Below, one piece after another: positions 42,047 to 54,441 of a DNA stretch of 64,000 bases. How positions within the stretch are numbered: position 1 is the first letter of the stretch; every line of letters starts with the position of its first letter. The translations under genes and the position numbers were made by a program. A model generated the notes under the pieces. It searched no databases, was not told the origin of the DNA, and was given only the letters and a program-made list of their open reading frames with translations. The stretch covers positions 5,539,213 to 5,603,212 of the forward strand of contig NC_065531.1 of assembly GCF_020184175.1 (NCBI RefSeq), in the 5' to 3' direction. This DNA is from Aphis gossypii. Lineage: Eukaryota; Arthropoda; Insecta; Hemiptera; Aphididae.

Positions 42047-42624
42047 TGATAACAATTATAAACCCATTTAGGATATCTTGAAGAATTGCATTTTTCCTCA
42101 CTGCAACAGTACTGGAATTTCGCGTCCAATTACAGATATAACTGAGGTAAAGTTAATTTTTATAAATCCATTACATATTAAGTACCTACGTAGGTATTAC
42201 GAAGAAATAGCTAAAATATTAATCTGGTTTAAATGATATATATATATAAAAGTGTTTTTAGTGGCTTACTCTTTCAGTACAAATTAAATAGCATATGATT
42301 ATTAATTATTTAGTTAATGTAGGGTTGTCATATATCCCGGTACACTGGGACATGTCACCAGTTTATGACTTCTGTCCCGGTCCTCCCATATAAATTATAA
42401 ATAATCAGGTAATCAAATATTAATATAATCATTAATTTTTTTTAATCTATTTCTGTAAAAATTTATATTTAAAATTAAAATTCAAAAAATGCTGTAAAAT
42501 CAGTATGTAACCATGTGTACTGTATAAACTAAATTCAACCTTAAGTAATGCCTCGTATTTAGAAGTTAAATAAACAAATAGAATATTATAGGTACCTAGT
42601 ATAATAAAAGTTTATTATAATAAC

Positions 42625-42781
42625 CAGTGGCATATATAGGGGGGTTAGGAGTTTAACCCTCCCCCCCTGAAATGTACCATTAGTATGGGTATTGATTTTG
42701 ATTGTTTTAATATTATATATTTTAATATTATCATACATTTATTTTAACCCCCTCCAAAATTAATTTCTATACACGCTACTG
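42625..42781. mobile_element. Short MITE-like element, 157 bp
   Basis: The left end CAGTGGCATATATAGG and right-end complement CAGTAGCGTGTATAG are an imperfect inverted repeat. The inside holds CCCCCC/GGGGGG runs and is non-coding. I found no convincing target duplication, so ends and class are tentative. Confidence 0.45.
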
Positions 42782-43268
42782 TGGTGGAGAGTTATGAATT
42801 CCAACAATAAATTTGAGAATATTTTGAGAACTTGTCATTGTTTTTGTGTCTTTTTTTTAATTTAAACTTTTATTATTTTATATTATTTTAATTTAATTTT
42901 TCATATTTTATTAGACATTAAAATGACTTTTTATTATTATAAGAAGTGTTGTAAACAATAATTTTATTTTTAAAATTATAGAAATATAAGGAACTTTCAA
43001 CTATTTTTTTATAAATCACAATTTTTATTCTTAATGTTGGGATACTCCACTTTGTAATCATTATGACCCTTAAGCTTTTATTAAAATATTCTGAGGCTTT
43101 TATAGATAATATTTACAACCTAACAAAATTAAAAAACTGTATAAATTTATCGGAAGTATTTTTTTACAGGAGCCAAATGAAAGTCATTGTGAACAAGGAT
43201 CAATCATGAATCAGACTGTTATTCTTTAAGACTTATTTACTATTATATAGAATAGGGATGGCAAATTA

Positions 43269-43274
43269 AATAAA
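43269..43274 (+). promoter_or_regulatory. Candidate poly(A) signal after the 43,229 stop
   Basis: AATAAA 40 bases after the stop of the 43,170-43,229 exon, a short but usual distance. AATAAA is common by chance in such AT-rich DNA, so this only mildly supports the gene end. Confidence 0.35.
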
Positions 43275-46200
43275 ATAGATTAATAGATTAAAACAATGTT
43301 ATAAAAAGACTATTGCAACTATGTTGTTTTGTGGCTAGTATATTATCTATGCTTTTAGCAAACCTAGAATTTAATTTTTTGAAAATGTCAATGATAATTG
43401 AAAAGTGCTTGTATTGTGGTTTTTTTTATTTATTATTAAAGTTTAAGTATAATAAGTTAGGTATTTCAAATTTTTGCTTGCCACAAATTTGCTATCTTTA
43501 TTCAAAGTACAAAAGTACTTATAAAAATAATACTATTGTACTTTCCACTGCAGTTCCAGAGGGAAAAAAAAGGTATAGAGTAGTGCCCAAAGTTGTAAGG
43601 GCATGAACAGACAACATGATTTTGCCGTACGACAAAAGTTGGACGGTCTTTACTTACATAGAGTTAGATTTAAATAAACAGACGTTGACAATTTTTGCCA
43701 GACAGTTAGTTCATCGTAGAAATCACCGGTCCAACTAAATTACCACGCTAGATGTTTTGCGGCTGGCATACATCAAAAATTATTTACTATTATTAATATA
43801 AATATAAAATGTATATCTTGTTTATGTAAAACAGGGTTTGGTCCTTTAAAAATATAAAATATTAATTATAAAAATTTAAATATCATAGACCTTTAACAAA
43901 AATATACATAACATTGGTAATTTTGATGACTCTAAACTTGACTATATTTAAAAATACTTAGGTTTTACTTATTATAATGAAATAAAATATTAATTTCTAA
44001 CAAATTTGGTATGTTCTCCATTTATAAGATGGTTAAAACACATTCAGTAATGAAATAGGTATTCATTATAATATATTAATAATATTATCATTGACTGTGA
44101 AAAGGTTTTATATTATAATTTAAACATAATTTATAAGATGACTTATAATTATTTGTGAAGTTAGAGTAGTTAAGTTGTATTATGAATTAGGTTAAGTTTG
44201 TAAGTATAATTATATTATTATATATAGTTGTTATTTTTAACTTATTTTGTATGTTGTTTAAAATATAAAAATAATATATAAATTGTATACAACAAAGTAT
44301 TTATTGTATTATTAATAATATTATTAAAATTGTTCTTAATGTACAACTAGAGCTTCTATTATGAAATGTTTTTGTATAAATACAGAAACATACAATGGAG
44401 TATGAATATGTAATATGAATTAACATAGATTATTAATGAAACAGCAACAAATAACCATTAGTGTGAATAGTGTTGCAATATACAGTTAAATTATTTATTA
44501 AATATAATTCAATATCATTTATATCTATATTGACTATATTTAGTACCTATAGGTAATGTAAAATAATATACCTACTATAACATAATATTATGTATGGTAT
44601 ACACTAAACACTTTAAATATGTATTTTATTCATAAATAAAATTTTCTGTAGACTACTGATTATTGAAGTATTAAGATGTTATCTCAATTATTTACTTTAA
44701 TAATTTAATAAGTATCTATGAAAAAGTTAATGGTTAATTCTTTTTAATTCATAATACTTATTTTAAATATTTTAACCATTGTAGGTACAAACATTATTAC
44801 ACAATCTTAACAATTATTTGTTTATCCTGTTTCATATAGATAGGTATCTAGGTTGATAGATAGATACCAACATAGTAGACCAACAGTACATAAACATTAA
44901 TTATTATAAATTTATAAACAATAGTTAGGTACCTGTACTGGCTGTACTACTTATTAGATTAGATTTTACTTTTAATTAGTTAAATATTTAGGGTGAATAA
45001 GAAAATTATAGCAATAACATACATAGGTAAGTATTATAATATTGAAATAGAAACACAATATCTTACATATGTCACACACATACACACACACACACACACA
45101 CATACATATATATATATTATATATATATAAATTAGGTACTATATTAAAATAATCATCAAATTTATTTTTATTTTGTACTTAGGTACTTATCACAATAAAT
45201 TAGTTATTAAAAATTATTGTAATGGGGAAAGGCTATAGGGTGGTTTTTGGTTTCTTTTTTTCTACAGGTCAGCTTTTTGCATGATATGTTTCCACCGTTG
45301 TCGGTAAGCACATAAGTATTATTATGTAGATAGGTAGGTACTCAGTTTCACGCCAGGTTATCGCACGATCAAAAACCAGACTCGGTTAGAGTTAACAAAT
45401 TGAGTCGTCTAAAGTAAGAAAAACAAAATAAGAATTCCGACTGTAAGCATACATCATTGTACAAGACAAGTATAATATTATATAGGTATATTATATTATA
45501 ATTGGTCATTGTCTTCGGTGTTTATTTATTTATTTTTTCAGTTTTTCAAATCGGTCGTAATTAGTAAGTAGTCATCGTGTCGATCGTTCATATAGATAAA
45601 TAACGTTTACAATAGAGCGAATACCGCCTCAGATGAACAGGACAGGAATGTCTTCATGAATGCTGGACGGTTTCTTCCGAAACGCAGTACCTACTACGGA
45701 TCTTTATCATAATATTAACAGTGATCGGGAGTATGTAAATGAGTTTTCGTCTCATCGCTATGTTACAATTTTTAATGTGCAGAGACTATAGACTCTAAAG
45801 CTCATTAACACATACCTAGAGAGTTCATTATTATTAATAAGTACTAAGTAAGTTTAGGTATTAATTTATTGATATACCTATATATTTTTTTTATTAAACA
45901 TAATAAAACTACATATTATATTGGTAATATTATTAATATTAAATAGGTAATGTGAATATTGTGTTTGTCTTAAACAATCAAGATATTGAAAGAATTAAAC
46001 ATAATATAAAATTACAATTAATGTCAAAAATTAAACATAATATATTATTAAAATTATATTACCTAATTATAATAGTTCATTAAAATCTATAGCAATAAAA
46101 TTAACTTCTAAAGCAATAACAATAACCGTACAATAATAAGTTACCATTGAAACCATTTATTTTAAGCCTGCTATTGCCAATACTAATTTACGTCAACAAA

Positions 46201-46900
46201 TTAACTTATACTATATGGCAACTGTCAAGTTAATACTTGTACTGAGTTATAAACACCTATGACCTATCACACCACATATCAGCTTTTATACTATGTTTTA
46301 TAGTAAACTTAAATGTTGCTTAAAATTTAAGGAATATAAGTCATAACAATAATATTGTAGTAAAACATAGGTATGTAAATAAATTATTTAAGTAAATATA
46401 TAAACGTAAGTATATGTAATGCGTTATTTTGTTAGAATAAAATTAACATAGGTATTTCGTTTTTTAGTTTGTTTTATAACCCTATTCAAAAAATTGATCT
46501 GTAACAACACCTATGTGTGGTTCTATATTTTGAAATTATAAATCATACTATACTACTAAAAAAAAAAGATAGAATGCATTGTATTAATTATTGTTTACGA
46601 TAATATTTAATATTTTAAACAACCCTATATGATTGTTTTATATAGTTACATCGACTGTTATAAAATAAAAAAATTAAATCTAAATGTTAAATTTTAATAT
46701 TAATTTAATATTTTCAAGATAATACTAGACATTAATATGGCGCCAAAATGTTAAAATTTGGGTCTTTCAAACAGGGTGGAATGGTAATGCTCCATAAACA
46801 GGGTTGAGGGTATGTTGCTGTTACTAATACCGGTTTAGCTTAATTGTCAAAGAGTATCATTGATCTTGACAGTTGGTAGCACTACCTAGAGACCGTGGTT
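43275..46900. other. AT-rich stretch, no gene seen
   Basis: No accepted coding region. Contents include a (CA)n-(TA)n microsatellite at about 45,076-45,130, a repeat-like patch at about 43,600-43,780, and a less AT-rich patch at about 45,280-45,760 with no recognisable protein. Confidence 0.45.
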
Positions 46901-46926
46901 TTTAGCAATCAGCGTTGTTGAAAACG

Positions 46927-46966
46927 GATGGACGTGTGGTAGGGGCATCCCTACCCCGCGTCCATT
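46927..46966. repeat. Strong GC-rich hairpin
   Basis: The arms ATGGACG-TGT-GGTAGGG and CCCTACC-CCG-CGTCCAT close around the loop GCAT, with only the middle three positions imperfectly paired. At roughly 18 bases per arm it is short for a microRNA precursor. It stands at the left edge of the CpG-rich block and may be a transposon end or transcript structure. Confidence 0.6.
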
Positions 46967-47572
46967 GCCAATCACCGATCCCTACACGTCTTCGACTATT
47001 TCTTTTATTTTTCTGCTATGCACCGAGCTGTGTAAATTCTCTCCGTTTTAATTTTTCGCTGCTCTGTCGACATCGCGAGGTTTTTGTAAGTATTAAATTA
47101 TTGTCATGCTTTCATTGTTTTCTACGTGTCCGCGTTTCGAAACGTATCCATCAAATTTTAAGACAGTATCGAGTATCGAATCACCGCATTTATTTAGTGT
47201 TATAATATGGCGGCGATCAATGTAAAGCCGCCGTTATATCTGTAAACCTCGTGACATACGCAAATTTTAGTTATTTTTTTTTAAATATTTATTGAATTTC
47301 GACGTTCGTTAGCGTTTTAAAACTCGTGTGTGTCCCTCATCCGTCGCATTCTACGTTTATCTAATATACGACCCTCATGTCGCGAATTACCGCCGGTTAC
47401 AATGGCCACTACAGACAGACATCATAACATGGTACATTGAAGCGACTCGTCATCATTTTCTACTGCGGCCTATAATCTCGTAAGTATTGTAATATTTATT
47501 TTTTCAATTAAAATTGTTTTCCGTAGCTTATTTCCGTTTCGAAGTCTGCTTATGGTGTATACATTCGTGTTA

Positions 47573-47726
47573 GGCTGGGGCTATACACGGCGTATTCCGC
47601 GTCGTTTTCCTCGGCATTTTCCGTTGAATTGAAAATGCGTTGTTTTATATCGGAGTAGCTATACATGACGGACGTAATATGCCGCGTTTTAATCCGCGGC
47701 GGAAAACGCCGTGTACGGCCTCGGCC
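47573..47726. mobile_element. MITE with GC-rich ends, 154 bp
   Basis: The left end GGCTGGGGCTATACACGGCG and the right-end complement GGCCGAGGCCGTACACGGCG are inverted repeats that continue with TTCCGC words inside. The inside is non-coding. Target duplication is not clear, so the superfamily (Harbinger-like or other) is open. Confidence 0.6.
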
Positions 47727-49861
47727 TTGGATGATAAATTAAGTGCTGGATAATTTCGTGACTTTAACATAACGTTTTAAATTTTAAATCAAAATTATTA
47801 CCATATCGTTTTTTTAAATATTAACCCGCGTATAGGCCGTATAGCATATTATGTTAGGTATTAGTTAGTTATTTTACACATAGTATATTGGAAAATACTG
47901 TTATCGCACCCTTACGTTGATCGGATTTTCCAAGTTTTTAAAACAACCCCTATGGTTACACGAATCGCCCATTCAAGGGGTAGGCATTGTATCGTTGAAT
48001 TGACGTGATCTTGGAAGAAATCGTCTTGGCTTAGACGAACCAGTTTTGCCCTATACCCAACTGCTTATATTTTCAGTTTAGTTTCCAAGCACAATGGTCT
48101 GTCCTGTTGGTTGGCTACACTGTGTTTTGTGCCGGTGGCCTTTTTTCTCCAAGCGTCGGCGCGCCGTGTGCGTTCTCGACTTGTTGAGTCTCTTTCATTT
48201 ATTTGCGACGCGCCGAGGTGTGCAAACGTTCGTTCCGCTGTTCGACGTTCATCTTTTTTTTTGTTGTTCGCTAACCTCGTTCCATCGTTCGTGAGTTTTA
48301 ATTTTTTTTGTTCTCATTTAGTTTTGAGTTTCGAAAATTGCGTTTACCGTTTCTCTGTGTCTTTCGCGTCCGACGTGCAATTCAGTGTCGATCATGTTGA
48401 ACACCGCCGCGTACCTTATAGTCGACCATGACAAAGGACATCGACAAACGACCACGTTTTTATCCACTCTGATCCTGCCACTGTAGATGCTGTCGTTTCT
48501 GCCAAACTCATAATAAGATTTCGTGAGTATTTAATTTGTTAATTCTTTTAGTATTTTTTGCATTGTCCACGGCAATGTGATTGATTACTACGTGACATCC
48601 GCATTAGCGTCCACCGTCGTTTCTCTTCGGCATTTTTTGTTTTTGCGTTTTAATTTTTTTTTTATTCAATATTCGTGTTTGACGTATGTTTGTACTTCGA
48701 AATTCGCCCATGTTCTATCCATGATTTTCGATGATCAATCGAGTGTCGATTCACCGTCGTGTTAACACGGATTAACATGTTCACAACGATTCGGAAACAA
48801 GGCCGCCATCGTATAACAGAAAAGTGTGATTTTTCATGTGCCCTAATATTTTTAAATCATTTTTGTTAAACGACTAATCGAATGTCGATCATGAGTGAAA
48901 ACCACGTGCTTAGTAGTCGCCGACGACAAGGGTTTTTTCGTCTATCGTTTTTGATGCGCGATGAAAACTCGGTAAACGTGCGTCAAAACTGCTTCAGGGC
49001 TTCGGGCCCACGTTAAGGCTGCCCGCCATATTGGTCCGTCGTTGTCCCTTGTCATCGGCGATCAATCTACACGTTTTTATCCACTTTGATCCTGCCACTG
49101 TAGCTGCTGTGATTTCCGTCGAACTCGCAATACGTCGTACTATCAGACGTCGCGTTCGTTCTCACGTTTCTTTTATTTTCGCGCGACGAATCGAGCTGTA
49201 TAAACGTCAAGTTACTCCGTTCGGTGTAAGGATTTTTTGTTGTACCTTCGACCTCGTTCGCCGACCATTGACGGAAGAACGAAAAGCGGCCGCTGGCAAA
49301 TATGATGGCAACGTGTTTTTGTTGTCGCTGATAAATAGGAGTTCTCAAACTGAGTTAAATATATTACATTTTATTAATTCAAAATACGCTAGCTGTTTTT
49401 GGGAAGACATTACAGGAATCTACCACCGGGAGGTTCGCATCGACGGCTACTTTTCGTTCTCCCGTCTATGGTGTTTCATTAAATTTTATACGGTAGATGG
49501 CGCTGTGTTCACTGAACATAATCTGACTTATGAATATAGATGGCGCTCGAATCTGACTCATCCCTCCCAACCTATTCCAATTCCAGCATTGCAGTGATCG
49601 GTCTCGTCTCATTTCAGCCGAGGTCTGTACTGGCATAATTGCTATATATTATAATATGTTTCTATGTTTCGGTCAACTTAGTTTTCATAAATATACATAC
49701 TTATGTTTTATAAATTATTAAATCTTGTGTTTTTGTTTAGGTTAAGATTGCATTCTAACGAGGTGAAACAAAATATCAAGACTGGTAAGTGTTTTACTTT
49801 GCTTACATTAATTTATATATATTTATTAGTTTAATTAAGTATTTTCAGTATTATTACTGTA

Positions 49862-51625
49862 AGATCTTTATCTAAAGTTTTTGCAAGAATTTTAATTTGC
49901 TGCCAATTAAAATTATCCAAACTAATTCTTTTTAATTTGGGGTCATGTGCAACCATAATTTGTATAAATTCTTTTAAATATTGTATCCTCTCTATCATAT
50001 CATATGTTGAATGTCAAAGAGTCAAACAGTCCAAAATTGATAATCTAAGTTTTTCTTTTTTTTTTTTATAAAATATATATGTAAAGGTTTGATTATGCAG
50101 TTTCCTAACTAATATGCAAACTTTTTTAAAAATTTATCCACACCATTATCTTTTAAGCTGTCTATAACCGCTAGTTGTAGAGTATGCGCTACACAACGAA
50201 TACCTGTAATAGATAGTAATAATGCTTATTAGTAGTGATTATTATTAAAAATGTAATGCATTTTAATAAATTAATCTTCAAATAATTATTGTTAAAAGAA
50301 TTTATGGTTATATTATTACCTATTTGTATTGATTATCATAATAAATCACTAAACCAAAAAATTATATTAAAACTACTTGTAAAAATTGAACTATCTCCTA
50401 AATTTTGCAATAAAATTTCATTCAGGATTTGTTCTGTTTGTTCATATGTTTAACACATTCAATATCTTCATTCAGTAAATTTTCAATTTTTATGTCATCA
50501 ACTATAGAATAATTTGCACTAGTTTCACTAGGTATTACAACAAAATATTTAATGTATTCAATTTTAATTGTAGATGAGTAATTACAAGAACTATTACATG
50601 TATACGTTAATGTAAGTAGGTATGCTTAATAGTTAACTTATATCTTTGTCTTAACTTATAACATATAAATTTAACTTCAATATTATATAATCAAACATAA
50701 TAGTTAATGAAAAAAAAATGATCATTTACCTACCTATCACTTCATTCATCATCTGAACTTGATAAAGTTGAGTGAATTTCAGCTACATCATTTAGAACTT
50801 CATCATCTTTTCCAGTATTATGAGGTTCATTAGCTGTTGATACATCTTTTCAACTAAGTTTATAACTTTAAGCATGTTTGCACCATTGTTAGATATAATT
50901 TACATAATTACTTTGGTTTGATTTTAAACTTTTTTAGTAAATTTAAAATTGTCTCTTTTAAATAAATACCTTAAGTGGAAGAATGAATAGGTAACATAAA
51001 ATGTAAATTAACAAAAATGTATCTTAAAGTTATAATTTACCGGTATGCGATTCAGTTAATTCTATTAATCCTAGTGTTCTGAGTTGAATAGAATCGTCTT
51101 CTATATATTGCATGTTTACTTCTAAAAATGACTTATTTAGTCAAGTAACTGCATCTAATTTGAAAGAAATAAGTCAAGAACTAGCATCAGTTATTATTTC
51201 TTTTTTAATAAGAAGTGACTCTTCGTGTACATTTTTCTAGGTGAAAAAAATGATTTATTACACAATATGCTATATTGAGCTAGGTTAAAAAAAAAAAAAC
51301 AATACTTTTACTTAATGGAGTCTGAATTAATATTCAGTTTCTTCTGAAAACCATTTAAAACTGGATTGAGTATTCTATGAAATCCCAAATCGTTCAACAT
51401 GTTAAATAGTCGTCCATTAATTATAACGAGATCAACACAAGCATCAATAATTATTTTTTCACTTAAATTAACTTTAACATATTTTGAATCTTTAAAATTA
51501 AATAATTGTTGCTGAGCTTTGATCTTCGAAACACCAACTGCTTTTTTATCTTTTCTAGATTCTTTTAACAGAAACTCTTCATACAGTTCATTAAAAAAGC
51601 TTGCAAGATGTTTTTTTTAAATTCG
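49862..51625 (-). pseudogene. hAT-superfamily transposase relic
   Basis: Read on the minus strand from 51,625 down, broken frames give segments in the order expected of a hAT transposase. First VDLVIINGRLFNMLNDLGF and LNPVLNGF (about 51,320-51,460). Then SFKLDAVT and QYIEDDSIQLRTLGLIEL (about 51,040-51,180), and NNGANMLKVINLVEKM (about 50,835-50,900). Then GIRCVAHTLQLAVIDSLKD (about 50,135-50,205), and HSTYDMIERIQYLKEF (about 49,965-50,015), continuing to 49,862. These match the RNase H-like fold landmarks of hAT proteins. Stops and frameshifts are many; for instance the Trp expected before HSTY is TGA at 50,014-50,016. The C-terminal hATC dimerisation domain is missing and no terminal repeats were found. 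Inactive. Confidence 0.85.
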
Positions 51626-53045
51626 TTCCATGATTACTCTATAAAAATAAGACTTTAATTTGAGGTAGTAAAAAATTTTATTTAGGTATACTATTATTAG
51701 ATATATCTATTGTCAAGTTAATAGTTATAATACCCGATTAAAAAGTAAAAATAATAAGATAATGATAAATAAATATTTTTTAACCATATTATTCAAAAAT
51801 AAAAATATACTATTTTATAATAAATAAATCTTATAAAAAATAAATAAATCTAAAGCATTAAATGTATGTTAAAAAATAATAAAGATTAGGTAGTACTTAT
51901 ATTTTATTTATTTATTTTTATTTTTATTTATTGTTTGTTTGTCACGTTCTTAATAATTTTCCAGTTTAGTTTCGAGTCAGTTCTGGCTTTTCTAGTTCAG
52001 ATTTATAATACTTTGTTTTTACTTCTTTTATCGTGTTAGTTAACGTATTCCTATATTTTAAATAGTACTGTTTAAGTTTTTCGTTTAATGGATGCTTTTT
52101 TAAAGTCAGATATAATTTATTTCTACGACGAATTGATAAAATAATTGCAGCTGTTACCCAAGGTTAAATTTTTGTAGAATATATGATTCTTTTTATATTT
52201 TTCTCTATTATATTTAACCCATTATTACATTTGATTCACAAATTCATAATAGTATTTGTCTATATTAAACAAATTACAGAGCTTGTTAATAATGCTTAAA
52301 TATTTAGAAAATTTTAAACGATGTTCACAAAAAAAATATATACATATATACAAGTATATATATCGTAATATAATGTAAATTAATAAATATACCATGTTTT
52401 TTCCTTGGTTATTAAGTGTACAGATTTTTATTATTACTATTATAAAATCTCTAAGTAGTGTTATGTCGGTTTCTACTCGTAGTCCAGATAATATGAGAAT
52501 TAGCATTTTGAAAGAGTATCCAGACCTGAGCACGCGCGATAAACAAACATAAACGCGATAGACATTCTTCTTCGTCAGCCACCGCCTTGTTGCGACCGAT
52601 GCTTTTCTTTTCCATTGGTGTTTTCACAATAATTACGGTAGGAGGGTGGCGGTTGATGCGTGGCTCGCACCACAGAGTCAAAACAAATCGTCGTGCAGCG
52701 CGGTCTCAAGTTTCAATAGACGTCGGTGGTAGCTTTACAATAACATTTATTTATTTTCATTCCTATTTAAATGTCGAAATATTTTTCTATTCATGTAATA
52801 TTATTATGAGTATATTATAATAACGAATACCGAGGACTCATCGTGACACGCGCATAGAAGGTAAAAAAAAGTACACACACACTTTTGACACGTCATCTTT
52901 TCTCTGTGACAAGCCATATTATTTTTTCTTAGGTTTAATTTTTCTGTTTTTTATCATCTTCTTTTAGAAATACGTACTACCTATTTAATAATATTATTTT
53001 AATATCGTATATAATCAAGAGCGCCCATATGGAGGGGAGGGCAAG

Positions 53046-53063
53046 GGAGGGACATGTCCCTCC
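53046..53063. repeat. Perfect 18-bp palindrome
   Basis: GGAGGGACA and its complement meet at the centre ACATGT. It lies inside a G/C-rich phrase (53,019-53,066) that looks like a transposon terminus. Confidence 0.6.
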
Positions 53064-53268
53064 TGGAAAATGTTGAAAATCAGAAAATCTTAGTATATTG
53101 TTTACTGTGGTCAGAATCTATTTAATTATTTAGATAGAATTAAAAAAATTAATTGAATATAAGATAATCTATAATTTTTTTTTATGAAAAACCAGGTAAT
53201 CAATCAGCTATAAATAACAACATGTTTTTTCGTTTTTATTTTATGGATAATTATAAATTCTTAAAATC

Positions 53269-53298
53269 AAGGTGGATACGTATAAATATATCCACCTT
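53269..53298. repeat. Inverted repeat with 10-bp arms
   Basis: The arms AAGGTGGATA and TATCCACCTT are exact complements separated by ten AT-rich bases. In size and layout it resembles the palindromes at 23,127 and 37,825 but the arm sequence differs. Confidence 0.6.
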
Positions 53299-54441
53299 AC
53301 TTAAATTATTGTGTATTACCAGAGATACGATATGTATATGTATATGTATGTTTACACTACCAATCACCATTCACCATAATATTTTATTTATGATCACAAA
53401 TATATGTGTAATTTATTTAGGGCTCGGATTTAGATGTAAATACGTATTTTTACTATGAATTGATAAATTAATTTAAGTATGTAATAAATTCGTATTAAAA
53501 TCGGCGGAGTACGATTGCAATTGCATCTTTTTCAATACAGACAATTTTATTTCCCATGTTTTCAAAAGTACAAAATATTCGTAGTAACAAATGTTTGATA
53601 TTTATGACCTCGATAAACAATAGATAACGATTGAAAATTTAAAAATGGAGTTATTTCATTATTATCATTCTTAAACATTTGAATGTATATAATATTATTT
53701 ACTATACATTTAAATTTTTTCTTAATAATTTCCTATTGGATTTATTTCAAGATCTCGTATAGAAGCATTTTTCTATATTTTATAGAATTTAATATCATTG
53801 TTAGGTATTTTAAATGATTTTTAATTTTTTTAACCACCGATTGATACAATTTTAAGCCGTTTTTATAGGTAGGTATGCATACTATCTTAAAAGTATATGT
53901 AAATTAATGTTAAAGGAATTTTTGGTTGTACCTAGTTGAGGATTAAATCTTATCATTAAACTAATAAGAAATTAAAACGTTAACTAGTTTGTTTTTTGTG
54001 ATTTATTTTACTAACTAGTTTTTGAATGTAAAATATATTGAACAGTATTAATTTTTTATTAGTCATAAACTCCTTAACCAAATATTAATTATTTTGTCTA
54101 TGAATTATTTTTAACATAATTGAGTTATCCATTTTATATTTATAAAAATAAATTCTGAGATCTAAACTTTTCCACAAATTTTTAATATGAAATTAATTGT
54201 TTAATTTGAGTCCAATTTCGTACATTTTTTGTGTCGCTCGCAAAGATTCATTTTCGATAATTTAAAATACAGATTATATCAATAAATTTTGTTAAATGTA
54301 TTTTGTTATTAATAAAACTATTAGCATTAATTTATATATCTATGAAAATCAAAACAACAATAAATAAAGAAAATAGTCTTATTATTCTAACAAAACAACT
54401 TTTTTCTGGGTGTATATTTTATAGTGGGCATCAGAGAGAGT

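Larger units (their letters stand above)
38459..43229 (+). pseudogene. Multi-exon gene, unrecognised, with frameshifts (decayed or mis-assembled)
   Basis: Exon-like segments with GT/AG borders lie in order. 38,459-38,589 joins in frame to 38,669-38,819 (donor TGG|GTAAGT). An open segment ends at 40,402 (AAG|GTATGA). Another starts at 41,811 after TTTATAG. 42,072-42,146 is an exact 25-codon phase-0 exon that joins to 43,170-43,229, ending in TAA. The first two encode a helical, Leu/Ile/Tyr-rich sequence (TNTLLRQYLENPLISEIILL, then HTIPKLSYINRQFIEYW). The segment after 41,811 encodes a basic 23-residue repeat. The end reads CNSTGISRPITDITE then EPNESHCEQG. Frameshifts occur in A runs near 38,731 and 41,986, and the frame near 40,270 is also disturbed. 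This could be a pseudogene, or a live gene with homopolymer errors. Several transposons sit in its introns. I cannot name the family, and upstream exons are probably missing from this model. Confidence 0.42.
46900..49620 (+). repeat. CpG-rich, pyrimidine-skewed block of diverged repeat modules
   Basis: This 2.7-kb block is much richer in CpG than its surroundings, and the plus strand is strongly T/C-biased. A word close to AATCGAGTGTCGATYA recurs at 47,168-47,185, 48,379-48,394, 48,737-48,755 and 48,876-48,891. A second block (TTTATTT..GCGACG..CGAGSTGTRTAAACG) recurs at about 46,995, 48,195 and 49,170. A third (TTTTATCCACTYTGATCCTG and what follows) is shared by about 48,456 and 49,070. Donor-like GTRAGT sits at 47,086, 47,480, 48,291 and 48,523. 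ORFs are up to 188 codons (49,031-49,597) but without a domain. Options are tandem promoter monomers of a retroelement, a family of non-coding exons, or decayed coding exons. A MITE at 47,573-47,726 interrupts the block. Confidence 0.5.

Noticed and set aside
43313..43606. 97-codon ORF after the decayed gene
   Set aside because: Begins in AT-rich DNA downstream of a stop and poly(A) hexamer, with no splice sites or domain.
49031..49597. 188-codon plus-strand ORF considered as a gene
   Set aside because: It is the longest ORF in the block but starts and ends within repeat modules that are not consistently open in the other copies. No domain is recognisable. Kept only as part of the repeat block.
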